Positions 8,526-18,385 of a stretch of 64,000 nucleotides of DNA are shown here, one piece after another. How positions within the stretch are numbered: position 1 is the stretch's first letter; each line of letters starts with the position of its first letter. The position numbers were made by a program, and so were the translations under genes. Source of the stretch: Pseudomonas sp. R5-89-07 (GTDB lineage: Bacteria; Pseudomonadota; Gammaproteobacteria; Pseudomonadales; Pseudomonadaceae); contig NZ_CP027727.1 in the NCBI RefSeq assembly GCF_003851685.1, positions 4,960,001 to 5,024,000 of the forward strand, written 5' to 3'. The notes below the pieces were generated by a model. It did not search any database, was not told the origin of the DNA, and worked only from the letters and a program-made list of their open reading frames with translations.

Positions 8526-8993
8526 ATGATCAACGCCAAGCTGATGCAAATGGTGATCAACGCCTCCAACGACGGGATTGTCGTCGCCGAACGAGAAGGT
8601 GCGGACAAGCCGCTGATCTACGTCAACCCGGCCTTCGAACGCCTGACCGGGTATACCCTGGACGAGATTCTTTACCAGGATTGTCGCTTCCTGCAGTCGG
8701 GCGACCGTGACCAGCCGGCCCTGATGGCGATCCGCGAGGCGCTCGACAACGGTGGCGCGTGCCGGGAGATCCTGCGCAACTACCGCAAGGACGGCACGCA
8801 TTTCTGGAACGAGCTTTCACTGTCAACGGTGTACAACACGGCCGACCAGCAGACGTATTTCGTCGGTGTGCAAAAAGACGTCACCACGCAGGTAAAGGCG
8901 CAACAGCGCGTCGCCCAGCTGGAAGCCCAGGTAGCCGAGCTTAAAGCTGAGCTGGCGGCGCTCAAGGCGACGAGCGGAATTAACAAGCTGTAA
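8526..8993 (+). CDS. Short LOV blue-light photoreceptor
   Basis: 155 aa from the ATG at 8526; an alternative ATG at 8514 would add four residues. One PAS/LOV core (about 10-118) with the photoactive motif DCRFLQ, whose Cys53 should form the flavin adduct. FMN contacts are visible in NDGIVVAE, NPAFERLTGY and FWNELSLS. A C-terminal coiled coil (VAQLEAQVAELKAELAALK) probably gives dimers. There is no output domain. From memory, the sequence is close to PpSB1/PpSB2-LOV of P. putida, which share MINA at the start and EILYQDCRFLQ. Those proteins act through a LitR-type regulator, and a MerR/LitR-like gene lies 0.7 kb downstream here. Confidence 0.93.
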   Translation: MINAKLMQMVINASNDGIVVAEREGADKPLIYVNPAFERLTGYTLDEILYQDCRFLQSGDRDQPALMAIREALDNGGACREILRNYRKDGTHFWNELSLSTVYNTADQQTYFVGVQKDVTTQVKAQQRVAQLEAQVAELKAELAALKATSGINKL

Positions 8994-9051
8994 AAATGGC
9001 GGTCTTTAGAGCGATAATGGCCTTTTAATGCCCAACCCTTGAGCTATATCA

Positions 9052-9657
9052 ATGCACCGCGATGCTCTACTGACTCAGGACGAGCTGGATTTTATCCAGA
9101 ATATGCAGCACAACCCGCAGCTCAACCTGCGGGATGCATGGTCGAGCCTGACGGTCAATGGCGGTGCGCAGATTCGCGACTTGCTCACTCGGCTGGCCGC
9201 TCACGACCAAGTCACCATCCAGGCGCAGTTCGACAACCAGCAACTGACCTTCCCCCTGCATCTGGTGGAAGATGAGTTTCATGCGGTGCATCTTCGCCTG
9301 GGCGTGCCGAGTATTTTTGAAGACGGGCCGATGGTCCGCCCGTGGCGCCTGGCCCTGGAAACACCGGTAGCCCTGGAGAACGTCAAGGGCTACGCCAGCG
9401 CACTGTGGGTGCACGAAGTGTCGTTCAAGGGTGTGCTGGTAGAAGGGCGTGGCCGAGCCAAACCGCCGAAGACTTTTTCTTTATGGTTCAGCCCATCCGG
9501 TTACGAGCGCATTGCGCTGCGTGGCACGCTGGAGCGGGAAACCGCCCGGGGCTTGTTCGCCTATCGCCTGAGCCAGAGCGATGTCGACGAGATCGAGCGC
9601 CTGCGTCAGTTCATTCTGCACCAGCACCGCCTGGTCCATCCCCAGGTCCACGCCTGA
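9052..9657 (+). CDS. Conserved hypothetical, possibly PilZ-like
   Basis: 201 aa, no signal peptide or membrane segment. The middle part (about 90-175: WRLALETPVALEN, then WVHEVSFKGVLVEGRG) has the strand pattern and a loose E-V-S-x-x-G-x-x-V match to the PilZ c-di-GMP-binding barrel, but I see no clear RxxxR motif. The assignment is therefore weak. It sits between the LOV gene and a convergent LitR-like regulator gene (stop codons 2 bp apart), so a role in light or lifestyle switching is conceivable from context only. Confidence 0.6.
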   Translation: MHRDALLTQDELDFIQNMQHNPQLNLRDAWSSLTVNGGAQIRDLLTRLAAHDQVTIQAQFDNQQLTFPLHLVEDEFHAVHLRLGVPSIFEDGPMVRPWRLALETPVALENVKGYASALWVHEVSFKGVLVEGRGRAKPPKTFSLWFSPSGYERIALRGTLERETARGLFAYRLSQSDVDEIERLRQFILHQHRLVHPQVHA

Positions 9658-9659
9658 TT

Positions 9660-10619
9660 TCAGCTGTCCAGGCGCCCATCGAGAAACTGCTGCAAGCGTT
9701 GCGGCATCAAGCGCCCGTCATTGCCCAGGCAGCCCACGGCTGAATCCTGCAGGTCTTCCTCAGCGAGGTCCGACGCGGCACCGGCCAGAAACAACGGGCA
9801 ATCCAGGGTCAACCCCAGGCGATTCAAACGCCCGGCCAAGTCATGGTTGTGCGAGTGGTTGGAGAACACTACCAGCGCCAGGGGCTTCATCCGCTCGCAC
9901 ACCAGCGTCAATTCCTCGAACGGCTGGCCCATGCCCAACACCTTCACTACCCGGTCATCGCCGCTTAGCATCAGCGCCGCGATGAGCAATTCCAGTTTAC
10001 GGCACTCACCGGGCATAGCCGCCAGCAGCAGGCGCGGTGCAGCGCAGGTGCTCGCCCGGTTCAGTTGTTCGAACGCCTGCATGCGCAGGAAGGCATCATA
10101 AAAAAGCCACTCGCTGGCCTGGCCGAAATAGCCCTGGTGGCGCAGCAGGTCATTCCAGAGGGGCATGAAAACGTCTTGAAAGGCAACGTGAAGCGGGTAT
10201 GTGGCGTTGACTTGCGCATAGAGGCTCGCCAATTGACGATCGTCAAAGGCTTTGACCGCCTGCATCAAGCGCACCTGCCACTGCGACCATTGGTTCTCCT
10301 CCACGCCGTCGCGTTCGGCGTGGACCGCTTGGGCCTGTTCATCGTCACGGGCGAGGAGCTTGCCGATCTTGCTCACGGTCACGCCGCGCTCGATCCAGTC
10401 GAGAATCCGATTGACGGTTTCAATATCGGTCCTGGAGTAGAGGCGGTGCCCGCTTTCGGTGCGCGTGGGCTGGATCAGCCCGTAGCGCCGCTCCCAGGCA
10501 CGCAAGGTGACTGGGTTGACGCCTGTCAATCTCGAGACTTCCCGAATTGGAAACAGCTGATTCGAATCTGTCGGAGTTAGTCGCGAAATGCTATCAGTCG
10601 GAGCAATAATCACGGGCAT
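9660..10619 (-). CDS. MerR family regulator, LitR/CarH-like without a B12 motif
   Basis: 319 aa from the ATG at 10619; the frame is open to 10682. Residues about 24-95 are a MerR winged helix (FPIREVSRLTGVNPVTLRAWERRYGLIQPTRT). The rest has the helical bundle plus Rossmann-like layout of cobalamin-binding LitR/CarH proteins. The B12-ligand motif ExxxH is not evident, and the C-terminal part is Cys/Gly-poor at the usual cofactor loop. This fits class II LitR proteins (P. putida PplR type), which do not sense light themselves but respond through a short LOV protein. Divergent from the monooxygenase-fol operon, its likely target. Confidence 0.82.
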   Translation of the reverse strand: MPVIIAPTDSISRLTPTDSNQLFPIREVSRLTGVNPVTLRAWERRYGLIQPTRTESGHRLYSRTDIETVNRILDWIERGVTVSKIGKLLARDDEQAQAVHAERDGVEENQWSQWQVRLMQAVKAFDDRQLASLYAQVNATYPLHVAFQDVFMPLWNDLLRHQGYFGQASEWLFYDAFLRMQAFEQLNRASTCAAPRLLLAAMPGECRKLELLIAALMLSGDDRVVKVLGMGQPFEELTLVCERMKPLALVVFSNHSHNHDLAGRLNRLGLTLDCPLFLAGAASDLAEEDLQDSAVGCLGNDGRLMPQRLQQFLDGRLDS

Positions 10620-10829
10620 TGTTGACCAAATGTGCAGCGCTGAATGAACCTTATTTAACGCTTTTAGAGCTGTCTTTTTCAAGGCCCGTACTTATCGGAC
10701 CAATGTCTCTGGTGTATTTCGGCAAAAGAGGAATAATCCTTGCCTGTTTTTCAGAGGGTGGCCTTATCCGGCTCCCTCTTTGTGCGCCACCTACCCGGTT
10801 CAGCGCACCCGTCTATCTGGAGATACACA

Positions 10830-11387
10830 ATGTCTACCTCACCCGTCACCCTGATGGTCGCGCGCCGCGTGGCCAAGGGTCGCTACGAAGAGCTGATGGC
10901 CTGGCTGCGCGAAGGCGAGCAATTGGCTACCGACTTCCCCGGTTACCTGGGTTCCGGCGTGCTGGCTCCGCCGCCCCATGACGACGAATTCCAGATCATC
11001 TTCCGCTTCGCCGATGAAAAAACCCTGCATGCCTGGGAGTTTTCCGCCTCGCGCAGCGCCTGGCTGAGCCGTGGCAGCGAGCTGTTCGCCGACCCGTCCG
11101 AACATCGGGTAAGCGGCATCGATGGCTGGTTCGGTGCCGTGGGCGCCCGTCCGCCCCGCTGGAAACAGGCAGTGGCAATCTGGCTGGCCTTTTTCCCGGT
11201 GTCGCTGCTGTTCAACTTTGGCCTGGCCCCCTTGCTCGGCGACCTGGATTTGTTCAGCCGGGTGCTGGTCAGCACCTTGGCGCTCACACCGCTGATGGTG
11301 TACTTCTTTATTCCGCTGTCGACACACCTGCTGGCAAACTGGCTGCATCCCACGCCACCCCGCAAGGCCAGCGAAGCGGCTGCTTGA
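10830..11387 (+). CDS. Membrane-anchored antibiotic-biosynthesis-monooxygenase-like protein
   Basis: 185 aa from ATG 10830 (GGAG 8 bp upstream); upstream in-frame residues are not protein-like. Residues about 8-105 resemble the small ABM ferredoxin-like fold (VTLMVARRVAKGRYEELMAWLREGEQL, later YLGSGVLAPPP). Two hydrophobic helices follow (AVAIWLAFFPVSLLFNFGLAPLL and VLVSTLALTPLMVYFFIPL). First gene of a plus-strand set that continues with folM. It is divergent from the LitR-like gene, so a light-responsive promoter between them is likely but not proven. Confidence 0.75.
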   Translation: MSTSPVTLMVARRVAKGRYEELMAWLREGEQLATDFPGYLGSGVLAPPPHDDEFQIIFRFADEKTLHAWEFSASRSAWLSRGSELFADPSEHRVSGIDGWFGAVGARPPRWKQAVAIWLAFFPVSLLFNFGLAPLLGDLDLFSRVLVSTLALTPLMVYFFIPLSTHLLANWLHPTPPRKASEAAA

Positions 11388-11444
11388 GTACAGGGCAGAC
11401 GCGTCGCTGGTATAGTTTCCACCTGCCAGCGACGCGAGCTTCCC

Positions 11445-12155
11445 ATGACTGCAACCAACGCCCCGATCCTGATCACCGGAGCCGGCCAGCGTGTCGGCCT
11501 GTATTGCGCCGAACGCCTGCTGGACGAAGGACAGTCGGTGATATTCAGCTACCGCAGTGAACGCCCGGGTGTGCAATTGCTGCGCGAACGCGGCGCGGTC
11601 GGCGTGTTTGCCGACTTCTCCAGCGAAGCAGGGATTTTGGCGTTCATCACCGCGCTCAAGACCCACACCGATTCGCTGCGCGCGATCATCCACAACGCCT
11701 CGGCCTGGATCGCAGAAACGCCTGACGACGAAAGCCATGCCTTTACCGACATGTTCAGCGTGCACATGCTTGCGCCGTACCTGATCAACCGGCATTGTTC
11801 ACCTTTGCTGCAACGCTCGACACCCGCCGATATCGTGCATATCAGCGACGATGTGGTGCGCAAGGGCAGCCGTCAGCATATTGCTTATTGCGCCACCAAG
11901 GCCGGTCTCGACAGCCTTACCCTGTCGTTTGCTGCGCAGTTCGCGCCGTTGATCAAGGTCAACGGCATTGCGCCGGCCATGGTGATGTTCAACGAGGACG
12001 ACGACGCGGCCTACCGCGCCAAGGTCCTGGCCAAGTCGGCGCTGGGCATCGAGCCCGGGGCCGAGGTGATCTACCAGAGCGTGCGTTACCTGCTGGACAA
12101 CCCCTATGTCACCGGGACCACCCTGACCGTCAACGGCGGGCGGCATATCAAGTAA
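11445..12155 (+). CDS. folM: Dihydromonapterin reductase FolM
   Basis: 236-aa SDR. The cofactor loop reads TGAGQRVG, with the Gln-Arg typical of FolM/PTR1 pteridine reductases. HNASAW follows near residue 84, and the catalytic YCATK near residue 147. It reduces dihydromonapterin to tetrahydromonapterin with NADPH, a cofactor known to support phenylalanine hydroxylase in Pseudomonas. It lies 57 bp after the membrane ABM-like gene and 20 bp before folE; the neighbours folE and folX supply its substrate, which strongly supports the call. Confidence 0.9.
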   Translation: MTATNAPILITGAGQRVGLYCAERLLDEGQSVIFSYRSERPGVQLLRERGAVGVFADFSSEAGILAFITALKTHTDSLRAIIHNASAWIAETPDDESHAFTDMFSVHMLAPYLINRHCSPLLQRSTPADIVHISDDVVRKGSRQHIAYCATKAGLDSLTLSFAAQFAPLIKVNGIAPAMVMFNEDDDAAYRAKVLAKSALGIEPGAEVIYQSVRYLLDNPYVTGTTLTVNGGRHIK

Positions 12156-12175
12156 GCCGTATTTGAGGATGTTGT

Positions 12176-12736
12176 ATGACTGTGTCCCTGCCCCACCATT
12201 ACCGAGAAATCCTCAAGGGCCTGGGTGAAGATCCCGAGCGCGAAGGCCTGCTCGACACGCCCAAGCGCGCCGCCAAGGCCATGCAATACCTGTGTCACGG
12301 CTACGAGCAGAACCTGGAAGAAATCGTCAATGGCGCGCTCTTCGCGTCCGACAATGACGAGATGGTGATCCTGCAGGACATCGAGTTGTACTCGCTGTGC
12401 GAACACCACCTGCTGCCCTTTATCGGCAAGGCCCATGTAGCCTATATTCCGACCGGCAAGGTGCTGGGCCTGTCGAAACTGGCGCGCATCGTCGACATGT
12501 ACGCCAGGCGCCTGCAGATCCAGGAAAACCTCACGCGGCAGATCGCCGACGCGATCCAGCAGGTCACCCAGGCGGCCGGCGTGGCGGTGGTGATCGAAGC
12601 CAAGCACATGTGCATGATGATGCGCGGCGTGGAAAAACAGAACTCAACCATGAACACCTCGGTGATGCTCGGCGCGTTCCGCGAGTCGAACACCACTCGC
12701 ATGGAGTTCCTGCAACTGATTGGACGGAGCAAGTAG
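12176..12736 (+). CDS. folE: GTP cyclohydrolase I
   Basis: 186 aa, a normal length for type I. Converts GTP to 7,8-dihydroneopterin triphosphate. Zn ligands are visible as C75 and H78 in [19 protein letters not shown], and C146 in [11 protein letters not shown]. The family signature [17 protein letters not shown] spans about 98-114. Second step of the folM-folE-folX group: the product is epimerised by FolX and reduced by FolM. Pseudomonas genomes often carry a second folE for general folate synthesis; this copy belongs to the monapterin set. Confidence 0.93.
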   Translation: MTVSLPHHYREILKGLGEDPEREGLLDTPKRAAKAMQYLCHGYEQNLEEIVNGALFASDNDEMVILQDIELYSLCEHHLLPFIGKAHVAYIPTGKVLGLSKLARIVDMYARRLQIQENLTRQIADAIQQVTQAAGVAVVIEAKHMCMMMRGVEKQNSTMNTSVMLGAFRESNTTRMEFLQLIGRSK

Positions 12737-12738
12737 CA

Positions 12739-13110
12739 ATGCCACAACTTCAACCAGGCATGGCGCGCATCCGGGTCAAGGACCTGTGCCTGCGCACCTT
12801 TATCGGCATCAACGAAGACGAAATCCTCAACAAGCAGGACGTGCTGATCAACCTGACCATCCTGTATGCCGCCCAGGAAGCCGTGCGCGATAATGACATC
12901 GATCACGCGCTGAACTACCGCACCATCACCAAGGCGATCATCGCGCACGTAGAGGGCAACCGTTTTGCCTTGCTCGAGCGCCTGACCCAGGAGCTGCTGG
13001 ACCTGGTGATGAGCAACGAATCGGTGCTGTACGCCGAAGTCGAAGTGGACAAGCCCCACGCGCTGCGCTTTGCCGAGTCGGTTTCGATCACTCTGGCGGC
13101 CAGCCGCTGA
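12739..13110 (+). CDS. folX: Dihydroneopterin triphosphate 2'-epimerase FolX
   Basis: 123 aa from the ATG at 12739, two bases after the folE stop. FolB/FolX fold: [25 protein letters not shown] at the N terminus and the Glu of [12 protein letters not shown]. Length and sequence match FolX (epimerises dihydroneopterin triphosphate to the monapterin form) better than the aldolase FolB, and the folE/folM context agrees. The open frame extends far upstream inside folE, but that part is a shadow. Confidence 0.9.
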   Translation: MPQLQPGMARIRVKDLCLRTFIGINEDEILNKQDVLINLTILYAAQEAVRDNDIDHALNYRTITKAIIAHVEGNRFALLERLTQELLDLVMSNESVLYAEVEVDKPHALRFAESVSITLAASR

Positions 13111-13126
13111 TACTCAAGTGAGCCCT

Positions 13127-13423
13127 ATGAACGACCAACAACGCCTCGAACTCGAAGCCGCCGCTTTTCGCCGGCTGGTAGCTCACCTGGACAGCCGCAA
13201 GGATGTGCAGAACATCGACCTGATGAACCTGGCCGGCTTCTGCCGCAACTGCCTGTCCAAGTGGTACAAGGCCGAGGCCGATGAGCGCCAGATCGAGCTG
13301 AGCCTCGATGACGCCCGTGAAGTGGTGTACGGCATGCCGTACGCCGAGTGGAAAGCCCAATACCAGCAAGAAGCCAGCGTCGACCAGCAAGCGGCGTTTG
13401 CCAAAGGAAAAACCCATGACTGA
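13127..13423 (+). CDS. DUF1244 family protein
   Basis: 98 aa, acidic and helical. The diagnostic stretch is NLAGFCRNCLSKWYKAEAD, with a CxxC pair, followed by YGMPYAEWKAQYQ near the C terminus. DUF1244 proteins are widespread in Proteobacteria and have no established function. Starts 16 bp after folX, and its end overlaps the hopJ-like gene by 8 bp, so it is part of the same transcription unit. Confidence 0.85.
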   Translation: MNDQQRLELEAAAFRRLVAHLDSRKDVQNIDLMNLAGFCRNCLSKWYKAEADERQIELSLDDAREVVYGMPYAEWKAQYQQEASVDQQAAFAKGKTHD

Positions 13424-13757
13424 CCTGAACACCCTGCGCGCCAACCTCACCAGCGGTAACCACGCGTTTGCCGACACCTTGGCGTTTGTCGCCGCAGGTT
13501 ACGACTACCAGCAGCAAGCTTTCACCAACGGCGACGTCGAAAACGCTGCCGGGCAAAACGAAGGTTCGTGCAAGACCCTGGGGTTGGCGTTACTGGAAGG
13601 CCTGAGCGATCAGGAGGCACTGCTGGCGTTTGGCGAACACTACCGCTCGGTGGTGGCGACGCCTGAAGGCACTGACCACGGAAATATCCGCGCGTTGATC
13701 GCCCATGGTCTGGCCGGTGTGAAATTCACCGCACAGCCTCTGACGCGCAAATCCTGA
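13416..13757 (+). CDS. HopJ family protein
   Basis: 113 aa. Resembles the HopJ family (first named from P. syringae type III effectors, but found in many species without type III secretion): FADTLAFVAAGYDYQQQAFTNG, then NEGSCKTLGLALLEGLSDQEALLAFGEHYRSV, then HGNIRALIAHGL. Probably a cytoplasmic housekeeping protein rather than an effector here. Last gene of the fol operon; the start overlaps DUF1244 by 8 bp. Confidence 0.85.
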   Translation: MTDLNTLRANLTSGNHAFADTLAFVAAGYDYQQQAFTNGDVENAAGQNEGSCKTLGLALLEGLSDQEALLAFGEHYRSVVATPEGTDHGNIRALIAHGLAGVKFTAQPLTRKS

Positions 13758-13774
13758 GTCAAACACAGATCAAC

Positions 13775-13873
13775 ATGTGGGAGGGGGCTTGCCCCCGATA
13801 GCGGTGTATCAGTGTATCAGTCAACCATTCATCAACTGATACATGGCCATCGGGGGCAAGCCCCCTCCCACAT
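13775..13873. repeat. REPIN, type A
   Basis: Left arm GTGGGAGGGGGCTTGCC and inverted right arm flank a spacer of about 50 bp that itself contains complementary GTATCAGT/ACTGATAC stretches. Lies between convergent hopJ and trxB. Confidence 0.9.
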
Positions 13874-13888
13874 TTAAATTGCGCACAT

Positions 13889-13919
13889 AAAAAAACCGGC
13901 CTCTCAGCCGGTTTTTTTA
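13889..13919. terminator. Bidirectional terminator between hopJ and trxB
   Basis: AAAAAACCGGC, loop CTCTCA, GCCGGTTTTTTT. The A-run and T-run make it work for both convergent transcripts. Confidence 0.85.
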
Positions 13920-13929
13920 TTTCAACAAC

Positions 13930-14895
<966 letters not shown>

Positions 14896-15184
14896 TCACT
14901 CCTATCGACCGCCCGCACAACAGGACGGCTGGAATAAAAAAGGACCGCGAAGCACTTGGGGAAGGCTTGAACTCGCGGATCCTGAAAATAATGGGTGCAG
15001 CGTATAGAGGGGGGCAAGATTAAGGAAATACGCAATAACAATCCAGCTCATAGGTAGTCTCTATGTAGTCCACTGGTTTGATCGACCTTGTCCTAACTCA
15101 GGTGCTACTGCTGATGTCGCCACTTTCACCGTCACGGCAAAGCCGGTAAGGTCGGCGCGTTCGCCCTTCTGCTCGGAGTCTTCC

Positions 15185-15949
15185 ATGCCTGCCCCCGTTC
15201 TTTCCGGTCCGCAATACCTGCGTGAAGGCCTCAAACTGGTGTTAAGCCCAGGCCTGCGCCTGTTCGTGCTGCTGCCGCTGGCGATCAATCTGGTGCTGTT
15301 TTTTGGCTTGATCTACTTTGCAGGGCACCAATTCAGCCTGTGGGTCGATCACCTGATGCCCACGCTGCCCAGCTGGCTGAGCTTTTTGAATTACCTGCTG
15401 TGGCCGCTGTTCGTGGTGCTGGTGGTGTTGATGGTGTTTTTCACCTTTACCATGCTGGCCAATATCATCGCGGCGCCATTCAACGGCTTTCTCGCAGAGA
15501 AAGTCGAGGTCGTGGTGCGCGGCACCGACGACTTCCCGCCGTTCAGCTGGGGCGAGCTGGTAGCGATGGTCCCGCGCACCCTGGCCCGGGAAATGCGCAA
15601 GCTGGGCTACTTCCTGCCACGGGCCATCGGCCTGTTCATCCTGTCGTTCATTCCCGTGGTCAACCTGATCGCCGCACCCTTATGGTTGCTGTTCGGCGTG
15701 TGGATGATGGCGATCCAATACATCGACTACCCAGCGGATAACCACAAGCTAGGCTGGAACGAAATGCTCGCCTGGCTGCGCCAGAAGCGCTGGCAGAGCA
15801 TGAGTTTTGGCGGGATCGTCTACCTGGTGCTGCTGGTGCCGGTGGTCAATTTGCTGATGATGCCAGCGGCGGTGGCCGGGGCCACGCTGTTCTGGGTGCG
15901 CGAGCAAGGTGCTGAGGCGATGGCGGGGCAACAGGTGGCCCGGTCATAA
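15185..15949 (+). CDS. cysZ: Sulfate transporter CysZ
   Basis: 254 aa, mainly hydrophobic. Segments at about 25-45 ([21 protein letters not shown]), 65-95, 155-175 and 210-235 are membrane helices. The N terminus [20 protein letters not shown] and the loop [16 protein letters not shown] are typical of CysZ (EI24/CysZ family), which imports sulfate for cysteine synthesis. CGGAG lies 7 bp before the ATG. The promoter lies in the 292-bp gap shared with divergent trxB. Confidence 0.9.
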   Translation: MPAPVLSGPQYLREGLKLVLSPGLRLFVLLPLAINLVLFFGLIYFAGHQFSLWVDHLMPTLPSWLSFLNYLLWPLFVVLVVLMVFFTFTMLANIIAAPFNGFLAEKVEVVVRGTDDFPPFSWGELVAMVPRTLAREMRKLGYFLPRAIGLFILSFIPVVNLIAAPLWLLFGVWMMAIQYIDYPADNHKLGWNEMLAWLRQKRWQSMSFGGIVYLVLLVPVVNLLMMPAAVAGATLFWVREQGAEAMAGQQVARS

Positions 15950-16003
15950 ATCCATCATCCCAGTGACACAATGACGACATGGCCCGCAGCGACACTGTGG
16001 GTC

Positions 16004-17206
16004 ATGACGACAGCCTCGCTCCACATCACCCTGATCACCGAAACCTTCCCGCCGGAAATCAACGGGGTGGCCAATACCCTTGGCCGCCTGTGCGACGGTT
16101 TGCGCGCACGTGGCCACCAGATCGAACTGGTGCGCCCGCGCCAGGGTGTCGATCAGAGCCGACCGAGTGACGATGAGTTGCTGCTGTGCCGGGGCTGGCC
16201 GTTGCCGGGGTATCCGGGGCTGCAATGGGGCCAATCGTCAATGCACAAACTCCTGCGGCGCTGGACCCGTTCGCGTCCGGATGTCTTGTACATCGCCACC
16301 GAAGGGCCGTTGGGCCTGTCGGCGTTACGGGCGGCGCGACGCTTGGGCATCAGCGTGGTCAGCGGCTTTCACACCAACTTTCAACAGTATTCGAACCAGT
16401 ACGGCTTGAGTCTGTTAAGTCGCCTGGTCACCCATTACCTGCGCTGGTTTCATAACCGCTCGACGTTGACGCTGGTGCCCAGCGCGAGCCAGCGCCTGGA
16501 GCTGGAGCGCCGGCACTTCGAGCGTCTTGGAATGTTGTCGCGGGGGGTCGATAGCCAACTGTTCCACCCAGCCAAACGCGACTATAGCCTGCGCGAAAGC
16601 TGGGGCCTGGAGAGCGACGATATTGTGGTGCTGCACGTAGGACGCTTGGCCCAAGAGAAAAATCTCGGGCTGCTCAAACGCTGTTTCGATACGTTGCAGA
16701 GCGCTTATCCATCACGGCGACTGAAGCTGGTCATTGTCGGCGATGGACCGCAGCGCAGCCTGTTGCAGCGCGATTTGCCCGAAGCAGTGTTCTGCGGTAC
16801 CCAGCGCGGTGAAGAACTGGCACGGCATTACGCCTCGGGCGATCTGTTTCTGTTTCCCAGCCTGACCGAGACGTTCGGCAATGTGGTGCTGGAAGCCATG
16901 TCTTGCGGGCTGGGCGTGGTGGCGTACGACCAGGCGGCCGCGACCCAGCATATTCGCCATGGTTACAACGGTGTGCTAGCGATGCCGGGGGATGAGAACG
17001 CGTTTTGCGATGCAGCCGTGTGGCTGCTCGAAGAGCGCGAGACGCTGCGCCGGGCGCGCCTGAATGCGCGACAGCACGCCAGCCGCCAGGGGTGGCCGGC
17101 GATCATCGAGCAATTCGAGCGCCAGTTGCGCGATGTATGCCAGGACGGGCACCCGGTGCCCACCCGGGCGTCGCTTACACCAGGCTCGTCAACGCCTCAC
17201 GACTGA
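16004..17206 (+). CDS. GT4 family glycosyltransferase
   Basis: 400 aa from the ATG at 16004; an earlier in-frame ATG at 15971 is possible. GT-B fold: N-terminal ITETFPPEINGVANTLGRLC and C-terminal VLHVGRLAQEKNL and SLTETFGNVVLEAMSCGLGVV, with the conserved glutamates of GT4 retaining transferases. Resembles GDP-mannose-dependent mannosyltransferases of the MgtA type, which glycosylate lipids; the sugar and acceptor are inferred. Its last 32 bp overlap the convergent OYE gene. Confidence 0.85.
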   Translation: MTTASLHITLITETFPPEINGVANTLGRLCDGLRARGHQIELVRPRQGVDQSRPSDDELLLCRGWPLPGYPGLQWGQSSMHKLLRRWTRSRPDVLYIATEGPLGLSALRAARRLGISVVSGFHTNFQQYSNQYGLSLLSRLVTHYLRWFHNRSTLTLVPSASQRLELERRHFERLGMLSRGVDSQLFHPAKRDYSLRESWGLESDDIVVLHVGRLAQEKNLGLLKRCFDTLQSAYPSRRLKLVIVGDGPQRSLLQRDLPEAVFCGTQRGEELARHYASGDLFLFPSLTETFGNVVLEAMSCGLGVVAYDQAAATQHIRHGYNGVLAMPGDENAFCDAAVWLLEERETLRRARLNARQHASRQGWPAIIEQFERQLRDVCQDGHPVPTRASLTPGSSTPHD

Positions 17207-18278
17207 ACGGCAGGATGTCAGCCTCACGCCCTTCACGCACCTTCACGGCCCAATCCGGATCTACCAGCAGCGCGCGGCCCACGGCGACCAGGTCGAACTC
17301 GTCGTTGTTCAAGCGCTCGAGCAGTTTCTCCAGGCTGGCCGGCTGCGCAACTTTGTCGGTGTTGACCATGAACTGCAGGAATTCGCCGTCCAGGCCGACG
17401 CTGCCCACAGTGATGGTCGGCTTACCGGTAAGTTGGCGGGTCCAGCCGGCCAGGTTGAGGTCGGAACCTTCGAATTCCGGCTCCCAGAAACGGCGCGTGG
17501 AACAATGGAAAATATCCACGCCGGCGTCGGACAGCGGCTTGAGGAATTCGCCCAACGCCTCGGGGGTTTGCACCAGGCGCGCGGTGTAGTCCTGCTGCTT
17601 CCACTGGGAAAAACGCAAGATGATCGGAAAGTCCGGGCCGACTGCAGCGCGGGTGGCCTGGATCAGTTCGATGGCGAAACGTGAGCGGTTGGCCAGGCTG
17701 CCGCCGTACTCGTCGGTACGCTGGTTGCTGCCTTCCCAGAAGAACTGATCGACCAGGTAGCCGTGGGCGCCATGGATTTCCACACCGTCCATGCCAATGC
17801 TCTGGGCGTCCTTGGCCGCCTGGGCGAAGGCGTCGATCACGTCCTTGATGTCCTGGGTGGTCATACCATGGACGACGACATGGCCATCCTTGAGCTTTTC
17901 CATCGGGCCATAGGCCGGCACGCTGGCGTCCGGTTCGGTGCCGATACGGCGCACGCTGCCCACATGCCACAACTGCGGAACGATCTTGCCGCCTTCGGCG
18001 TGGACCGCATCGACCACTTTCTTCCAGCCTGCCAGCGCCGCTTCGCCGTAAAAATGCGGAACGTTGGGGTAGCCGTTGGAGGCCCGATGGCCGACCACGG
18101 TGCCTTCGGTGATGATCAGCCCTACACCGGCAGCAGCGCGACGGCGGTAATACTCGATCACTTTGGAATTAGGTACGCCGCCCGGTGAGAACGAACGCGT
18201 CATGGGCGCCATGACCACACGGGTCGACAGCTGCAGAGCACCGAGCTGGAACGGTTTGAACAGGGCTTGAACGGGCAT
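17175..18278 (-). CDS. Old Yellow Enzyme family NADH:flavin oxidoreductase
   Basis: 367 aa from the ATG at 18278. FMN-dependent ene-reductase: N-terminal LFKPFQLGALQLSTRVVMAPMTRSFS, VDGVEIHGAHGYLVDQFFW with the substrate-binding His pair region, SLANRSRFAIELI, and VAVGRALLVDPDWAVKV. Related Pseudomonas proteins (XenA/XenB) reduce nitro compounds and enals; the natural substrate here is unknown. Convergent with, and overlapping, the glycosyltransferase by 32 bp. Confidence 0.87.
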   Translation of the reverse strand: MPVQALFKPFQLGALQLSTRVVMAPMTRSFSPGGVPNSKVIEYYRRRAAAGVGLIITEGTVVGHRASNGYPNVPHFYGEAALAGWKKVVDAVHAEGGKIVPQLWHVGSVRRIGTEPDASVPAYGPMEKLKDGHVVVHGMTTQDIKDVIDAFAQAAKDAQSIGMDGVEIHGAHGYLVDQFFWEGSNQRTDEYGGSLANRSRFAIELIQATRAAVGPDFPIILRFSQWKQQDYTARLVQTPEALGEFLKPLSDAGVDIFHCSTRRFWEPEFEGSDLNLAGWTRQLTGKPTITVGSVGLDGEFLQFMVNTDKVAQPASLEKLLERLNNDEFDLVAVGRALLVDPDWAVKVREGREADILPFSREALTSLV

Positions 18279-18385
18279 GGAGCACTCCACATCAGACGGA
18301 TTTATGATGTAGATAATATGGGCGCCACGGCTGGCTGAATAGCACTATTGATCTGGGTGATTAACGCGATAAAAGCACCCGAATA

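Noticed and set aside
10620..10829. LitR box (TGTACA-type repeats) between the regulator and the ABM-like gene
   Set aside because: I found no clean TGTACA-N12-TGTACA pair, only single TGTA and TACA words, so no site is annotated.
13416..13757. HopJ as a type III effector
   Set aside because: No type III genes or hrp box nearby; it is the last gene of a pterin operon, and the family is common in non-pathogens.
13775..13873. CRISPR array or phage attachment site
   Set aside because: The repeats are inverted REPIN arms found singly at many gene ends, not direct repeats with spacers.
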